Source: Candidatus Peregrinibacteria bacterium GW2011_GWA2_33_10
GTDB lineage: Bacteria; Patescibacteriota; Gracilibacteria; UBA1369; GWC2-33-13
NCBI GenBank assembly: GCA_000989565.1
Contig: LBOO01000002.1
Coordinates: 1 to 64,000 of the forward strand
DNA length: 64,000 bases
Reading direction: 5' to 3'
The notes beneath the pieces are model-generated. The model was not told the origin of the DNA, did not search any database, and saw only the letters and a list, made by a program, of their open reading frames with translations. Shown one piece after another: positions 19,167 to 27,838 of this stretch. A program made the translations under genes and the position numbers. Position 1 is the stretch's first letter; every line of letters begins with the position of its first letter.

Positions 19167-21326
19167 CTATAAACCTATTTCAGAAGCAATCTCTTTCATA
19201 GCTTGTAGGGAAATTTCACTGAATTCTTCAAGACTTAAGCCTATTTTTTCACATTCCTGAATTCTATTTCTATCGCAATTTCTGGCAAAATCCTTCTTTT
19301 TCATTCTTTTTAAAACAGATTCAGTGTTTACAGAAGCCAATTTTTTGTTCGGATAAATTAAAGCGGTAGCATAAATTAAACCGGTTATAGTCTCAGCGGC
19401 CGATAAAGCAAAATCCAATCTGCTTTTTCTGCTTTCTGTACCGTTATATTCGCAATTATGCGCTTGAATTGCCTTAATTATTTCTTCATTTACATTATTT
19501 TCCTTCAAAATTTCAGCGCTTAAAATACCATGCTTGGAAGGATCCTCTTTTACACCTTCGATTTCCCAATCCAAATCATGTAAAAGTCCGGCAATCCCCC
19601 AAACTTCTTCATTCTCACCAAAATGTTTGGCTAAAGCCCTCATAATTACTTCGGTTTCCCGACAATGCAGCTTAAAAACATCTGTTTTAGCGTATTTATT
19701 AAGTAAATCTTTTGCTTGTTCAATTGTAATTCCGGCATCGAAAACAGATTTGGCATTACTCGTCTTCTTAACATTTGTAACCATATTTTTCTTCGCGTTT
19801 TCCAAAGGCCTTAAAAGTGGAAACAACACCACATCTTTCAAATTGTCCTGCTCGGTTAAAAGCGCCACTAACCTGTCAATTCCCATTCCCCATCCTGAAA
19901 TCGGAGGAAATCCATGTTCCATTGCAAGCAAATATTCCTCATTCATCATCATCGCTTCCTCATCCCCGCCCGCTTTTGCCAAAGCTTGAACCTCAAAACG
20001 TTTCCTTTGATCAACAGGATCAACAATCTCAGAATAAGCATTAATAATTTCCCAAGTATTTACTAAAAGCTGAAAAGTATCACAAATCATCTCGTTTTCA
20101 TCATTTTTCCTCGCCAAAGGTTTCATATCAGCAGGATGTTTAATCACAAAACAGGGCTGAATCAATTTCGGTCTGACCACCTTTTTATAAAGAGCATCAA
20201 TAAGACCTCCATAACCTAAATTTTCACTGTCCTCAATTTGAATGTTTTTCTTTTTAATTTCATCTAATAACTTTTTAGGGTCAGTTGTTTTCAAAACATC
20301 AATTCCACAATTTTCCTCGATCAATTTCACGAATTCTTTTCTGGGCCAAGGCGCCTTAAAATCAACCTCAACTTCTTTCCCCTCGCGATCTTTAATATTT
20401 AATTTTGTGCTTCCAAATAACTTTTTTAAAAAATATTCAAACATTCTTTCCGTAAAGCGCATATTTTCCTCAAAATTCCAATAAGCCGCGTAATGCTCAA
20501 TCATTGTGAATTCCTGCAAATGGCTCGGATCAATTCCTTCATTCCGAAAACAACGCGCCACTTCAAAAGTTTTTTCCATACCACCGCCAATCGCCATTTT
20601 TTGCCACAATTCCCCTGCCGCGATTCTCAAATAAACATCAATATCCAAAGCATTATGATGAGTAATAAAAGGTTTCGCCGTAGCTCCCGAAGAAATATTT
20701 TCCAAAACCGGAGTTTCAATCTCCATAAAACCTTCCTGCCAATAAAATTCACGCAAAGTTTTTACTAGATCGCTCCTAAAAATAAATCTCTCCATAGTGT
20801 TTCTATTCATTGCCAAATCCAAATATCTCTGCCTATAAAGCGCTTCCTGATCCTTAAGTCCATGCCATTTTTCCGGCAAAGGACGAAGACTTTTACTCAA
20901 AATAAAATAATCTTTAATAAAAACCGTAAATTCACCTTTATGAGTTTGAAACAATTCCCCATCAATACCGATAAAATCACCAATATCCAATTTTTTTAAA
21001 AATTTATATTTATCCTTACCCAAAGCATTTTCCGAAAAACAAATCTGAATCATCCCGCTAAAATCCTGCAATTGCCCGAAAGTAAGCTTCCCATGCCCTC
21101 TAAAAGACTTCAATCTTCCACACACTTTTATATCCCCATTCGCTCCATTTTGATCAATTTCCATACTATCCCTCAATTTACTATTTTTCGCTAATTCTAA
21201 AGCTTCTTCACATTTGTGAGTCCTCTGAAAACTATCTAAATAAGGATTAATTTTAGCTTCTTTTAACTCTTTTAATTTCCTAAACCTCTCCTGAATTTCC
21301 GACGACAAAGAACTATTTTGATCCAT
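19167..21326 (-). CDS. lysS: lysyl-tRNA synthetase (class II) with C-terminal HD hydrolase domain
   Basis: OB-fold plus class II motifs (YRQRYLDLAMN, FRNEGIDPSHLQEFTMIEHYAAY, GWGMGIDRLVALLT); about 200 extra C-terminal aa with HCRETEVIMRAL..AGLLHDLDWE..HGILSAEIL..IQAHN. Confidence 0.93.
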   Translation of the reverse strand: MDQNSSLSSEIQERFRKLKELKEAKINPYLDSFQRTHKCEEALELAKNSKLRDSMEIDQNGANGDIKVCGRLKSFRGHGKLTFGQLQDFSGMIQICFSENALGKDKYKFLKKLDIGDFIGIDGELFQTHKGEFTVFIKDYFILSKSLRPLPEKWHGLKDQEALYRQRYLDLAMNRNTMERFIFRSDLVKTLREFYWQEGFMEIETPVLENISSGATAKPFITHHNALDIDVYLRIAAGELWQKMAIGGGMEKTFEVARCFRNEGIDPSHLQEFTMIEHYAAYWNFEENMRFTERMFEYFLKKLFGSTKLNIKDREGKEVEVDFKAPWPRKEFVKLIEENCGIDVLKTTDPKKLLDEIKKKNIQIEDSENLGYGGLIDALYKKVVRPKLIQPCFVIKHPADMKPLARKNDENEMICDTFQLLVNTWEIINAYSEIVDPVDQRKRFEVQALAKAGGDEEAMMMNEEYLLAMEHGFPPISGWGMGIDRLVALLTEQDNLKDVVLFPLLRPLENAKKNMVTNVKKTSNAKSVFDAGITIEQAKDLLNKYAKTDVFKLHCRETEVIMRALAKHFGENEEVWGIAGLLHDLDWEIEGVKEDPSKHGILSAEILKENNVNEEIIKAIQAHNCEYNGTESRKSRLDFALSAAETITGLIYATALIYPNKKLASVNTESVLKRMKKKDFARNCDRNRIQECEKIGLSLEEFSEISLQAMKEIASEIGL

Positions 21327-21524
21327 AAAATTATAAAAAATAATTAAAAAACCTGTAAAACATTACCAAAAGGAGGGATTGAAGTAAAGAAAAGGTGGAA
21401 ATGATTTATAATTGCCTAATAATTATTGGCTTTCTTTTACTAATTGCTGTAAAATACTAATATTTCCATAATAATTTTTAATAAAGTATTATGTAAAGAA
21501 GAAAAAAAATATTATACCTGCCCC

Positions 21525-21614
21525 ATGCATCCAGAAGTTAGGCAAGAAACTGAAGGCACATGTCCAAAATGCGGAATGGAACTTGTGCAGGTGGAAAAAA
21601 AAGATAATGAATAA
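21525..21614 (+). pseudogene. heavy-metal-binding domain (HMBD-type) mini-ORF/fragment
   Basis: Frame reads ..KEEKKYYTCPMHPEVRQETEGTCPKCGMELVQVEKKDNE*; no ATG upstream of the motif in frame. Confidence 0.6.
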
Positions 21615-21740
21615 AAAACATAATCATATATTTAACTATCCCCCAAACCGACTTAGTATCTCAAATAAGAGTTGGAATGAATGCTGGGAACAAAATTGTT
21701 TAAATAATCTTTAATATAAATCATCAACAGTATATTTAAC

Positions 21741-22574
21741 ATGCATACAATCTTAATTATCGGTGCAACAGGCATGCTCGGACAGCCAGTAGTGAAAAGT
21801 TTAAAAACCAAATTTAAATTAAGATTATTAGTTAGAGATATTACAATAGCTAAAAAAATATTTGGAAGTAATTTTGATTATATTATCGGTGATATATTTG
21901 ATGAAAATTCATTAGATAAAGCCATGAATAACTGTTTTGGCGTGCATATTAATCTTTCCGGAAATATCGAACAAACCGGTACAGAAAAAATTGTAGAAGT
22001 AGCAAAAAGAAAAAATATACAAAGAATAACTTACATTTCAGGCACATCCGTGTCAAAAGACACATTATGGTTTCCTTTGGCAAAGAGAAAGTACTACGCA
22101 GAACAGGCGATAATTCAAAGCAAAATCCCTTATACAATTTTTTGTCCAACTTGGTTTATGGAAACTTTGCCCAAATATATCAAAGGTAATCAAGCTTTTA
22201 TCTTCGGGAAACAACCCAATCAATACCATTTTATTGCAGCTTCAGATTATGCTAACATGGTTTTAAAGGCTTATCAGCTGGATCAAACCAAAAATAAAAG
22301 ATTTATCATTCACGGTAAAGAAGGATACCTTTTTAAAGAAGCGCTTGAAACTTACATCAAAGAAATTCATCCTTCAATTAAATCTGTAACTTCAATGCCC
22401 TATTTTATTGCAAAATTAATTGCATTTATCAGTAGAAAAAAAGAAATGCGAGAAGCCGCAAATTTAATGCAATACTTTGAAAAAGTCGGAGAAAAAGGTG
22501 ATCCAAAAGAGGCATATGAAATACTAGGAAAGCCTGAAATTACGTTAGAAAAATGGATTGAAATGCAAAAATGA
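21741..22574 (+). CDS. NAD(P)-binding atypical SDR / NmrA-family protein
   Basis: TILIIGATGMLGQPVVKSLKTKFKLRLLVRD and downstream SDR-like pattern. Confidence 0.85.
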   Translation: MHTILIIGATGMLGQPVVKSLKTKFKLRLLVRDITIAKKIFGSNFDYIIGDIFDENSLDKAMNNCFGVHINLSGNIEQTGTEKIVEVAKRKNIQRITYISGTSVSKDTLWFPLAKRKYYAEQAIIQSKIPYTIFCPTWFMETLPKYIKGNQAFIFGKQPNQYHFIAASDYANMVLKAYQLDQTKNKRFIIHGKEGYLFKEALETYIKEIHPSIKSVTSMPYFIAKLIAFISRKKEMREAANLMQYFEKVGEKGDPKEAYEILGKPEITLEKWIEMQK

Positions 22575-22638
22575 ATTTGATTTTTTCTTTACTTAAGAGG
22601 AATATAACTAATTCAATTAATTTCATAACCCAAAATAT

Positions 22639-22920
22639 ATGAAAATGAATCCGGTAATTCACTTCGAAATGCCGGCAAATGATCGAGAACGTATGTCTGA
22701 TTTTTATTCCGGTGTATTTGGATGGCAAATGAATATGATGGGGCCAGATATGGGCAATTATGTCATAGCTATGACCACTGATTCTGATGAAAAAGGCCCC
22801 AAAAAACCAAGAGCTATAAATGGTGGCTTTTTCCATGTGACGGATGATAATCCAATGAAACATCCTTCAGTTGTTATACAAGTGGAAGATATCAAAGAAC
22901 ATAATGAGAGGTTGAAGTAA
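22639..22920 (+). pseudogene. truncated VOC (glyoxalase-like) paralogue
   Basis: MKMNPVIHFEMPANDRERMSDFYSGVFGWQMNMMGPDMGNYVI.. ends at VEDIKEHNERLK; the full-length relative at 24569 continues about 40 aa. Confidence 0.75.
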
Positions 22921-22984
22921 AGAAGCGGCATATAAAAGGAGCCATCTGTCATCTTTTATTTTAATCTGATCTAATCTGGTATAG

Positions 22985-23179
22985 AATAAGACCGCTAATA
23001 ATTTTGATGACTGCAAGACGTGGGCTTTAAATATAAAAAGCAACTCAGAAGATAGAGTGACATGTAATAAAAATTGCAAGAACCCTGATGAATACGTTAT
23101 GCAAATATGCGAAGAAGTAATTCGAAATTGGAATACCGGAACTCAAAGCAGTGTAACTTTCGATAATTATAAAGAATAA
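22985..23179 (+). pseudogene. start-less Cys-rich ORF remnant
   Basis: Frame reads NKTANNFDDCKTWALNIKSNSEDRVTCNKNCKNPDEYVMQICEEVIRNWNTGTQSSVTFDNYKE*, directly after the truncated VOC gene. Confidence 0.5.
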
Positions 23180-23239
23180 AAATTATATATTTAAAATAAA
23201 ATATATTTATTATAAAAAATAATCTTTAAAAGTTATATC

Positions 23240-23653
23240 ATGAATAAAAAAATTATTTATCCATTTATTATTCTTATCATTGTTGTATTAAGCTCGACTA
23301 TAGTTTATTTTATTAAACTTGATTAATCCGGAACTTTAAAGAAGAACACTGAAAACAATATAGAGACTTTAAAATTTGCTGCATTTCAAGCCATTGAAAA
23401 AGCAAATCCGGATGGATGGGATGAAAAACTAGAAATAACCAAGGTTGATGAAACAAATAAAGCCGCAAAAGGAATATGGTGGAAATGGGATGAATGGAAG
23501 TGGATTGGATGGCAAGACGAAAATGGTAATTGGTTAGTCCTTGTAGATAGAGACGGTTTTAATTGTAAAGAATTAGATTCAATTCCGACAAAATATAATA
23601 TATTTTTTCGAGATTTAATTTATATAGATAAAACTACTAGATATTGTTATTAA
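23240..23653 (+). pseudogene. single-TM secreted hypothetical protein interrupted by one in-frame TAA
   Basis: MNKKIIYPFIILIIVVLSSTIVYFIKLD*SGTLKKNTENNIETLKFAAFQAIEKANPDGWDEKLEITKVDETNKAAKGIWWKWDEWKWIGWQDENGNWLVLVDRDGFNCKELDSIPTKYNIFFRDLIYIDKTTRYCY*; stop at 23324-23326 is the only break in 138 codons. Confidence 0.6.
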
Positions 23654-23899
23654 ACAAATGTTAATTAGGGGAGATAAAAAACGTTTATTGAGATTTTAGG
23701 TGATAATTGTACGAAAAAGATTGCGAATTTTAGAGTCTGTAAAATTTTATTGCGTCAATGAAAAATCCTAATATTTTAAAAATTTGGCAAGAAATATATA
23801 AACAAAATTTGATTACTACTTCCCCTTGCCTGACAGATTACAAAGTGATTTATTTATGTTCAGAATCATCTTCTTAAAAAATAACAAGGCAATAAATCT

Positions 23900-24382
23900 A
23901 TGAAATATCTTTACATTTTCCCCCTCCTCTTCAACCTGATTTTTCCCGGATGCGAGCAAGAACAAACCGAAAAATGGATTGAAACCAACGAATGCCTTGA
24001 ACAGGGAGGAGAAGAATTTTATGGTTGCCCTGAAGGCACAACCTACATTGGCACCATAAGCGATGTAAAAACTACTAATTTATCTTGTTGTAAAAATTCA
24101 CAATCCACAAAACATATTTATTTAAAATATTTTAATAAAAAAGACTCTAAAATTTTTATAGATTGTCAAAAAGTTGATGATTGTTATCTGATAAATTTAG
24201 AAAGCAGCTGTGGAAATTTCACCTCAATCAATAAAAATAATAAAAAAACTGAAATTGAAAATTATAATAAAAGCCAAAAAGAATTGCTAAAAGGAATGTA
24301 TTTTGATTGCATGACCCCACCGCAAATTGAAGATTATTATCCAACATGTAAAAATAATCAGTGCGGATCTGAAAAAAAATAA
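23900..24382 (+). CDS. hypothetical lipoprotein-like secreted protein
   Basis: Signal peptide with FPGC lipobox-like motif; Cys-rich. Confidence 0.55.
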   Translation: MKYLYIFPLLFNLIFPGCEQEQTEKWIETNECLEQGGEEFYGCPEGTTYIGTISDVKTTNLSCCKNSQSTKHIYLKYFNKKDSKIFIDCQKVDDCYLINLESSCGNFTSINKNNKKTEIENYNKSQKELLKGMYFDCMTPPQIEDYYPTCKNNQCGSEKK

Positions 24383-24538
24383 AAAATATATAATTGTACC
24401 TTCGAAATTTTAGAAAATAGTTATGCAAAAGACAAAAATAATATTTACTTAGAAGGAATTCCGCAAAAATCAAATTAATATTATTCAATAGATAAAAATT
24501 CATTTGATTTTCCCACTATAAAAGTAGAATATAACTAA
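24383..24538 (+). pseudogene. DKNYY-like repeat remnant
   Basis: Frame reads KNYNCTFEILENSYAKDKNNIYLEGIPQKSN*YYSIDKNSFDFPTIKVEYN*; AKDKNNIYLEG resembles DKNYY-family repeats; no start codon, internal stop. Confidence 0.45.
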
Positions 24539-24568
24539 TTCTTCCAATATTTATTAACCCAAAAATAT

Positions 24569-24967
24569 ATGAAAATGAACCCAGTTATACACTTTGAGAT
24601 ACCGGCTCATGACAGAGATAGAATGTCTAATTTTTACGAAGGTGTATTCGGTTGGCAAATGCAAAAAATGGGGCCTGACATGGGCAATTATGTCATAGCT
24701 ATGACCACTGATTCTGATGAAAAAGGCCCAAAAAAACCGGGAGCGATAAATGGTGGTTTTTTCCCTGTGACGGATGATAATCCAATGAAACATCCTTCAG
24801 TTGTTATACAAGTGGAAGATATCAATGAACATATTGAAAAAGTGAAATCCGCGGGCGGCAAAGTGATCGGCAAGCCAATGGATATTCCGGACGTCGGAAA
24901 ATATGTTGTTTTTGTCGATACGGAAGGCAATATGTTAAGCATGATGGAAACAAGGCCGCTAAAATAA
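24569..24967 (+). CDS. VOC-family (glyoxalase/bleomycin-resistance-like) protein
   Basis: 132 aa, NPVIHFEIPAHDRDRMSNFYEGVFGW..VFVDTEGNMLSMME. Confidence 0.85.
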   Translation: MKMNPVIHFEIPAHDRDRMSNFYEGVFGWQMQKMGPDMGNYVIAMTTDSDEKGPKKPGAINGGFFPVTDDNPMKHPSVVIQVEDINEHIEKVKSAGGKVIGKPMDIPDVGKYVVFVDTEGNMLSMMETRPLK

Positions 24968-24971
24968 GAAT

Positions 24972-25991
24972 TTACACTCTCCTCAATCCCTCATACCGCC
25001 GTAGCGTCAAAATATTCTGCTGCGAAAGAATTTCTTTTGATAAAGGATCATCATAATCACTATCATAAATAACTTCTTTTATTCCGGAATTTAGAATCAT
25101 TTTTGAACAAATAACACAAGGAAAAGTGTTGCAATAAAGCGTACTTCCGGAAATGTCTATGCCGAATTTCGCGGCTTGAGTAATAGCATTTTGTTCAGCG
25201 TGCGTACCGCGACAAATTTCATGTCTTTGACCTGAAGGAATTCCTAACTTCTCTCTCAAACAACCACCTAAATCAGCGCAATGAGGAACTCCCCGAGGAG
25301 CACCATTATAACCCGCAGTTAATTGCTGACCATCTTTCGCGATCACCGCACCGACTTTTCGTCGTAAACAAGTCGCTCTTTTAGACCAACTAGCAGCAAT
25401 ATCCATAAAAATTTCATCAAAACTTGGGCGATCTTCATTCTTTAATAGTTTCATATAATGGCTAAATCTATTTTCCAAATCTTCTAAAGTTCCTTCATTT
25501 AAAATCAAATAATCCACCCTCTCCAAACATTTCTTAACCTGCTGGCCGTCAGCTGGTTCCCCTTTTCCTTCCTCGCGATCCAAACGAGCAATAATTTCCG
25601 CTTCGGTTTGAGAGTCCGATTCACGCGATCTGGAAATAACTCTTTCGATCAACAAATCTCTCGCCGCCGATACCCCCACCAGGTATAAATATGGTAATTT
25701 TTTTAATTCATCAATTTCCGCTGGATTACGAATCCCATCAATCACCCAATTATCTCCTCCCTCAGCCAAAATTTTCTCCCGGATTTTCAAACCTAAAACT
25801 CCTGCTCCGAATTCTTTTCTCAAATTATTACCCACATTTTGCAAATTCTCCCGAGTATGTTCTATCCCTCGTTTAGTCGCTTCTTCTCTAACCGCATTCG
25901 AAAGAGAAATATATTTATAACCCTCTTTCTCTAAAATCTTAACAATCTCCCCTTTCCCGCTACCCATATAACCGGTAAGACCAATAAACAT
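24972..25991 (-). CDS. P-loop kinase-like + dCMP/cytidine deaminase fusion
   Basis: N-term MFIGLTGYMGSGKGEIVKILEKEGY (Walker A); C-term CRGTHAEQNAITQAA..CNTFPCVICSKMI zinc deaminase motifs. Confidence 0.88.
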   Translation of the reverse strand: MFIGLTGYMGSGKGEIVKILEKEGYKYISLSNAVREEATKRGIEHTRENLQNVGNNLRKEFGAGVLGLKIREKILAEGGDNWVIDGIRNPAEIDELKKLPYLYLVGVSAARDLLIERVISRSRESDSQTEAEIIARLDREEGKGEPADGQQVKKCLERVDYLILNEGTLEDLENRFSHYMKLLKNEDRPSFDEIFMDIAASWSKRATCLRRKVGAVIAKDGQQLTAGYNGAPRGVPHCADLGGCLREKLGIPSGQRHEICRGTHAEQNAITQAAKFGIDISGSTLYCNTFPCVICSKMILNSGIKEVIYDSDYDDPLSKEILSQQNILTLRRYEGLRRV

Positions 25992-26067
25992 AAAAAAAGA
26001 TTAGTAATAAACCAATCAGATTATATAAAATATTTTCAAAAAAAACATCTTAATTATCGAGATTATT

Positions 26068-27219
26068 TTACTCATGTATATAAATCCTTGTTCCCACTTC
26101 AGTCCATTCAAAATACTTCTCCGCATCCCAAGGCAGCATTCTAATACAGCCGTGGCTAACCGGTATTCCGATATGACTTAAAGCTTCAGTCCAAAAAACG
26201 CCACCATCAGTAGATAAACTTGGCAAGGCATGAAATCCATAACCTCGAAATCCGTTTTTAGGCCGATCAAATCCTTGAAATTTAGGCATAATATAACGAG
26301 GCCAACCCGAAGCGATACGAACTTCCTGTTTGAATTTAATTTCGAATTCTCCATAAGGAGTAGGAGTCTTTCTTGCTCCGCTACTAATTCGCATTTCCCA
26401 GATAACAGTTTCCCCATGTTTTACATACATCTTCTGCTCCGACAAATCAACTTCTACGTTTTTAATACCCTGCATCTCCACGCTTGATAAGCTGCGTTCA
26501 ACAAATTTCATTTTTGTGAAGTCTTCTTGAGCGATGTCACCAATCACAATATCTAAATAAAAATCTTCAGTATTATCAAACCATTTTAAACCTTCCACAA
26601 GCGGTGCAAAATATTCCCGATAAATACCGATTTGTTCCGGAGCTTTTGAATAAAACATAAATATTCCTGTTTCTCCGGGATCAATGTAATCCTGTTTAAG
26701 TTCAATTCTATTTTTTTGATCTCCGGAAACCCAACCGACATTTTCTAAATATTGTGAAATCCAAAAAATACTCTGTCTATCTTGATTTCTTTTAGTCCCA
26801 AGCCTAACAGGTAAAAAATTTTGACACCCGCTATTATCGGAAATCCAACGTACATTTCCCGTGTTTTTTAAATAAATTTCAGCTTTAAAATAATCGCCGG
26901 ATTGAATATTCTGTGGTATTGTAGTCTTCAAGTATTCAGCTTGATATAAATTGTTATCTTTGGAAGTTTCATCGATATTACAAAAATTTAAATTTTTTAC
27001 CCTCACCTGCTTCTCTTGTACTACAAATGCCTTATGAAAAGAAATTCGTTTAGGAGCGACAATTTTAGCCTTTTTAAAAATTTCTTTTCCGGAAGTCGCT
27101 GATAAACTTGAAACAGAAGCTTTAATTTGGGAAAAATCCAAATTAATAATATAAAAATTAATGAAGAGAGATATGGCGAGAAAAAAGGCAATTAAATTTT
27201 TTTTTGTAGATTTATGCAT
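26068..27219 (-). CDS. L,D-transpeptidase (YkuD) with N-terminal Ig-like domain
   Basis: VDLSEQKMYVKHGETVIWEMRISSG..ALSHIGIPVSHGCIRMLPWDAEKYF. Confidence 0.9.
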   Translation of the reverse strand: MHKSTKKNLIAFFLAISLFINFYIINLDFSQIKASVSSLSATSGKEIFKKAKIVAPKRISFHKAFVVQEKQVRVKNLNFCNIDETSKDNNLYQAEYLKTTIPQNIQSGDYFKAEIYLKNTGNVRWISDNSGCQNFLPVRLGTKRNQDRQSIFWISQYLENVGWVSGDQKNRIELKQDYIDPGETGIFMFYSKAPEQIGIYREYFAPLVEGLKWFDNTEDFYLDIVIGDIAQEDFTKMKFVERSLSSVEMQGIKNVEVDLSEQKMYVKHGETVIWEMRISSGARKTPTPYGEFEIKFKQEVRIASGWPRYIMPKFQGFDRPKNGFRGYGFHALPSLSTDGGVFWTEALSHIGIPVSHGCIRMLPWDAEKYFEWTEVGTRIYIHE

Positions 27220-27272
27220 TGAACTTAAGTTAATTCATAAAATAATACAATAAAAACAAGCTTTGGTCAACA

Positions 27273-27833
27273 TCAAGTCTTTGCGAAAACACCTAAGCCA
27301 CTTCCTAAATGTAATATTTCTCCCTTTATTCTCGGATGTTTTTTTAAGACCATAAAAAATTTTTCAAACTGGTCATAATGCGATAATGAATTATCAATGG
27401 CAATAATCCCACCTTTTTTTAAAAACTCATAAACGCTGTTGAAATAATCGATATGTTCAATTTTTGTGGCATCTAAGAAAACAAAATCAAGTTCGAAATT
27501 CAAAAAAGTATCCAATATTTCAGGAGCATGCCCTTTTATTTGTGTAATACAATCATTTAAATCAGCTCGCCTAAAATTATCTTGCGCCATGGAAAAACGT
27601 TGGTCATTCGATTCTACAGTATATAATCGACCATTCATATGTTTCAAAATTGAAGCAATATATAATCCGGAATACCCCACCCCCGTACCAATCTCCAATA
27701 CTTTTTGTGCTTTAACAGCCCTTAATAAGATTTGTAAAAAAACTCCGGTTTCCCGGCTAATTATCCAAAACTTGTTATCTTTCCCGTTTAATTGCTCTAT
27801 CTCTTGTAATATATCTAAATAAGTTTCTTTCAT
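27273..27833 (-). CDS. O-methyltransferase family 3 (CCoAOMT-like)
   Basis: KVLEIGTGVGYSGLYIAS..FDLDFVFLDATKIEHIDYFNSVYEFLKKGGIIAIDNSL-type pattern. Confidence 0.85.
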   Translation of the reverse strand: MKETYLDILQEIEQLNGKDNKFWIISRETGVFLQILLRAVKAQKVLEIGTGVGYSGLYIASILKHMNGRLYTVESNDQRFSMAQDNFRRADLNDCITQIKGHAPEILDTFLNFELDFVFLDATKIEHIDYFNSVYEFLKKGGIIAIDNSLSHYDQFEKFFMVLKKHPRIKGEILHLGSGLGVFAKT

Positions 27834-27838
27834 ATAAA

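Noticed and set aside
19534-20768. plus-strand ORFs opposite lysS
   Set aside because: Antisense shadow ORFs of a conserved gene.
22540-22863. minus-strand ORFs with MFHWIIIRH... at 22540 and 24554
   Set aside because: They are the antisense of the duplicated VOC genes, so their similarity only mirrors the duplication.
23240-23653. Stop-codon readthrough as the explanation for the interrupted ORF
   Set aside because: Only one TAA with no recognised readthrough context; nonsense mutation or sequencing error is simpler.
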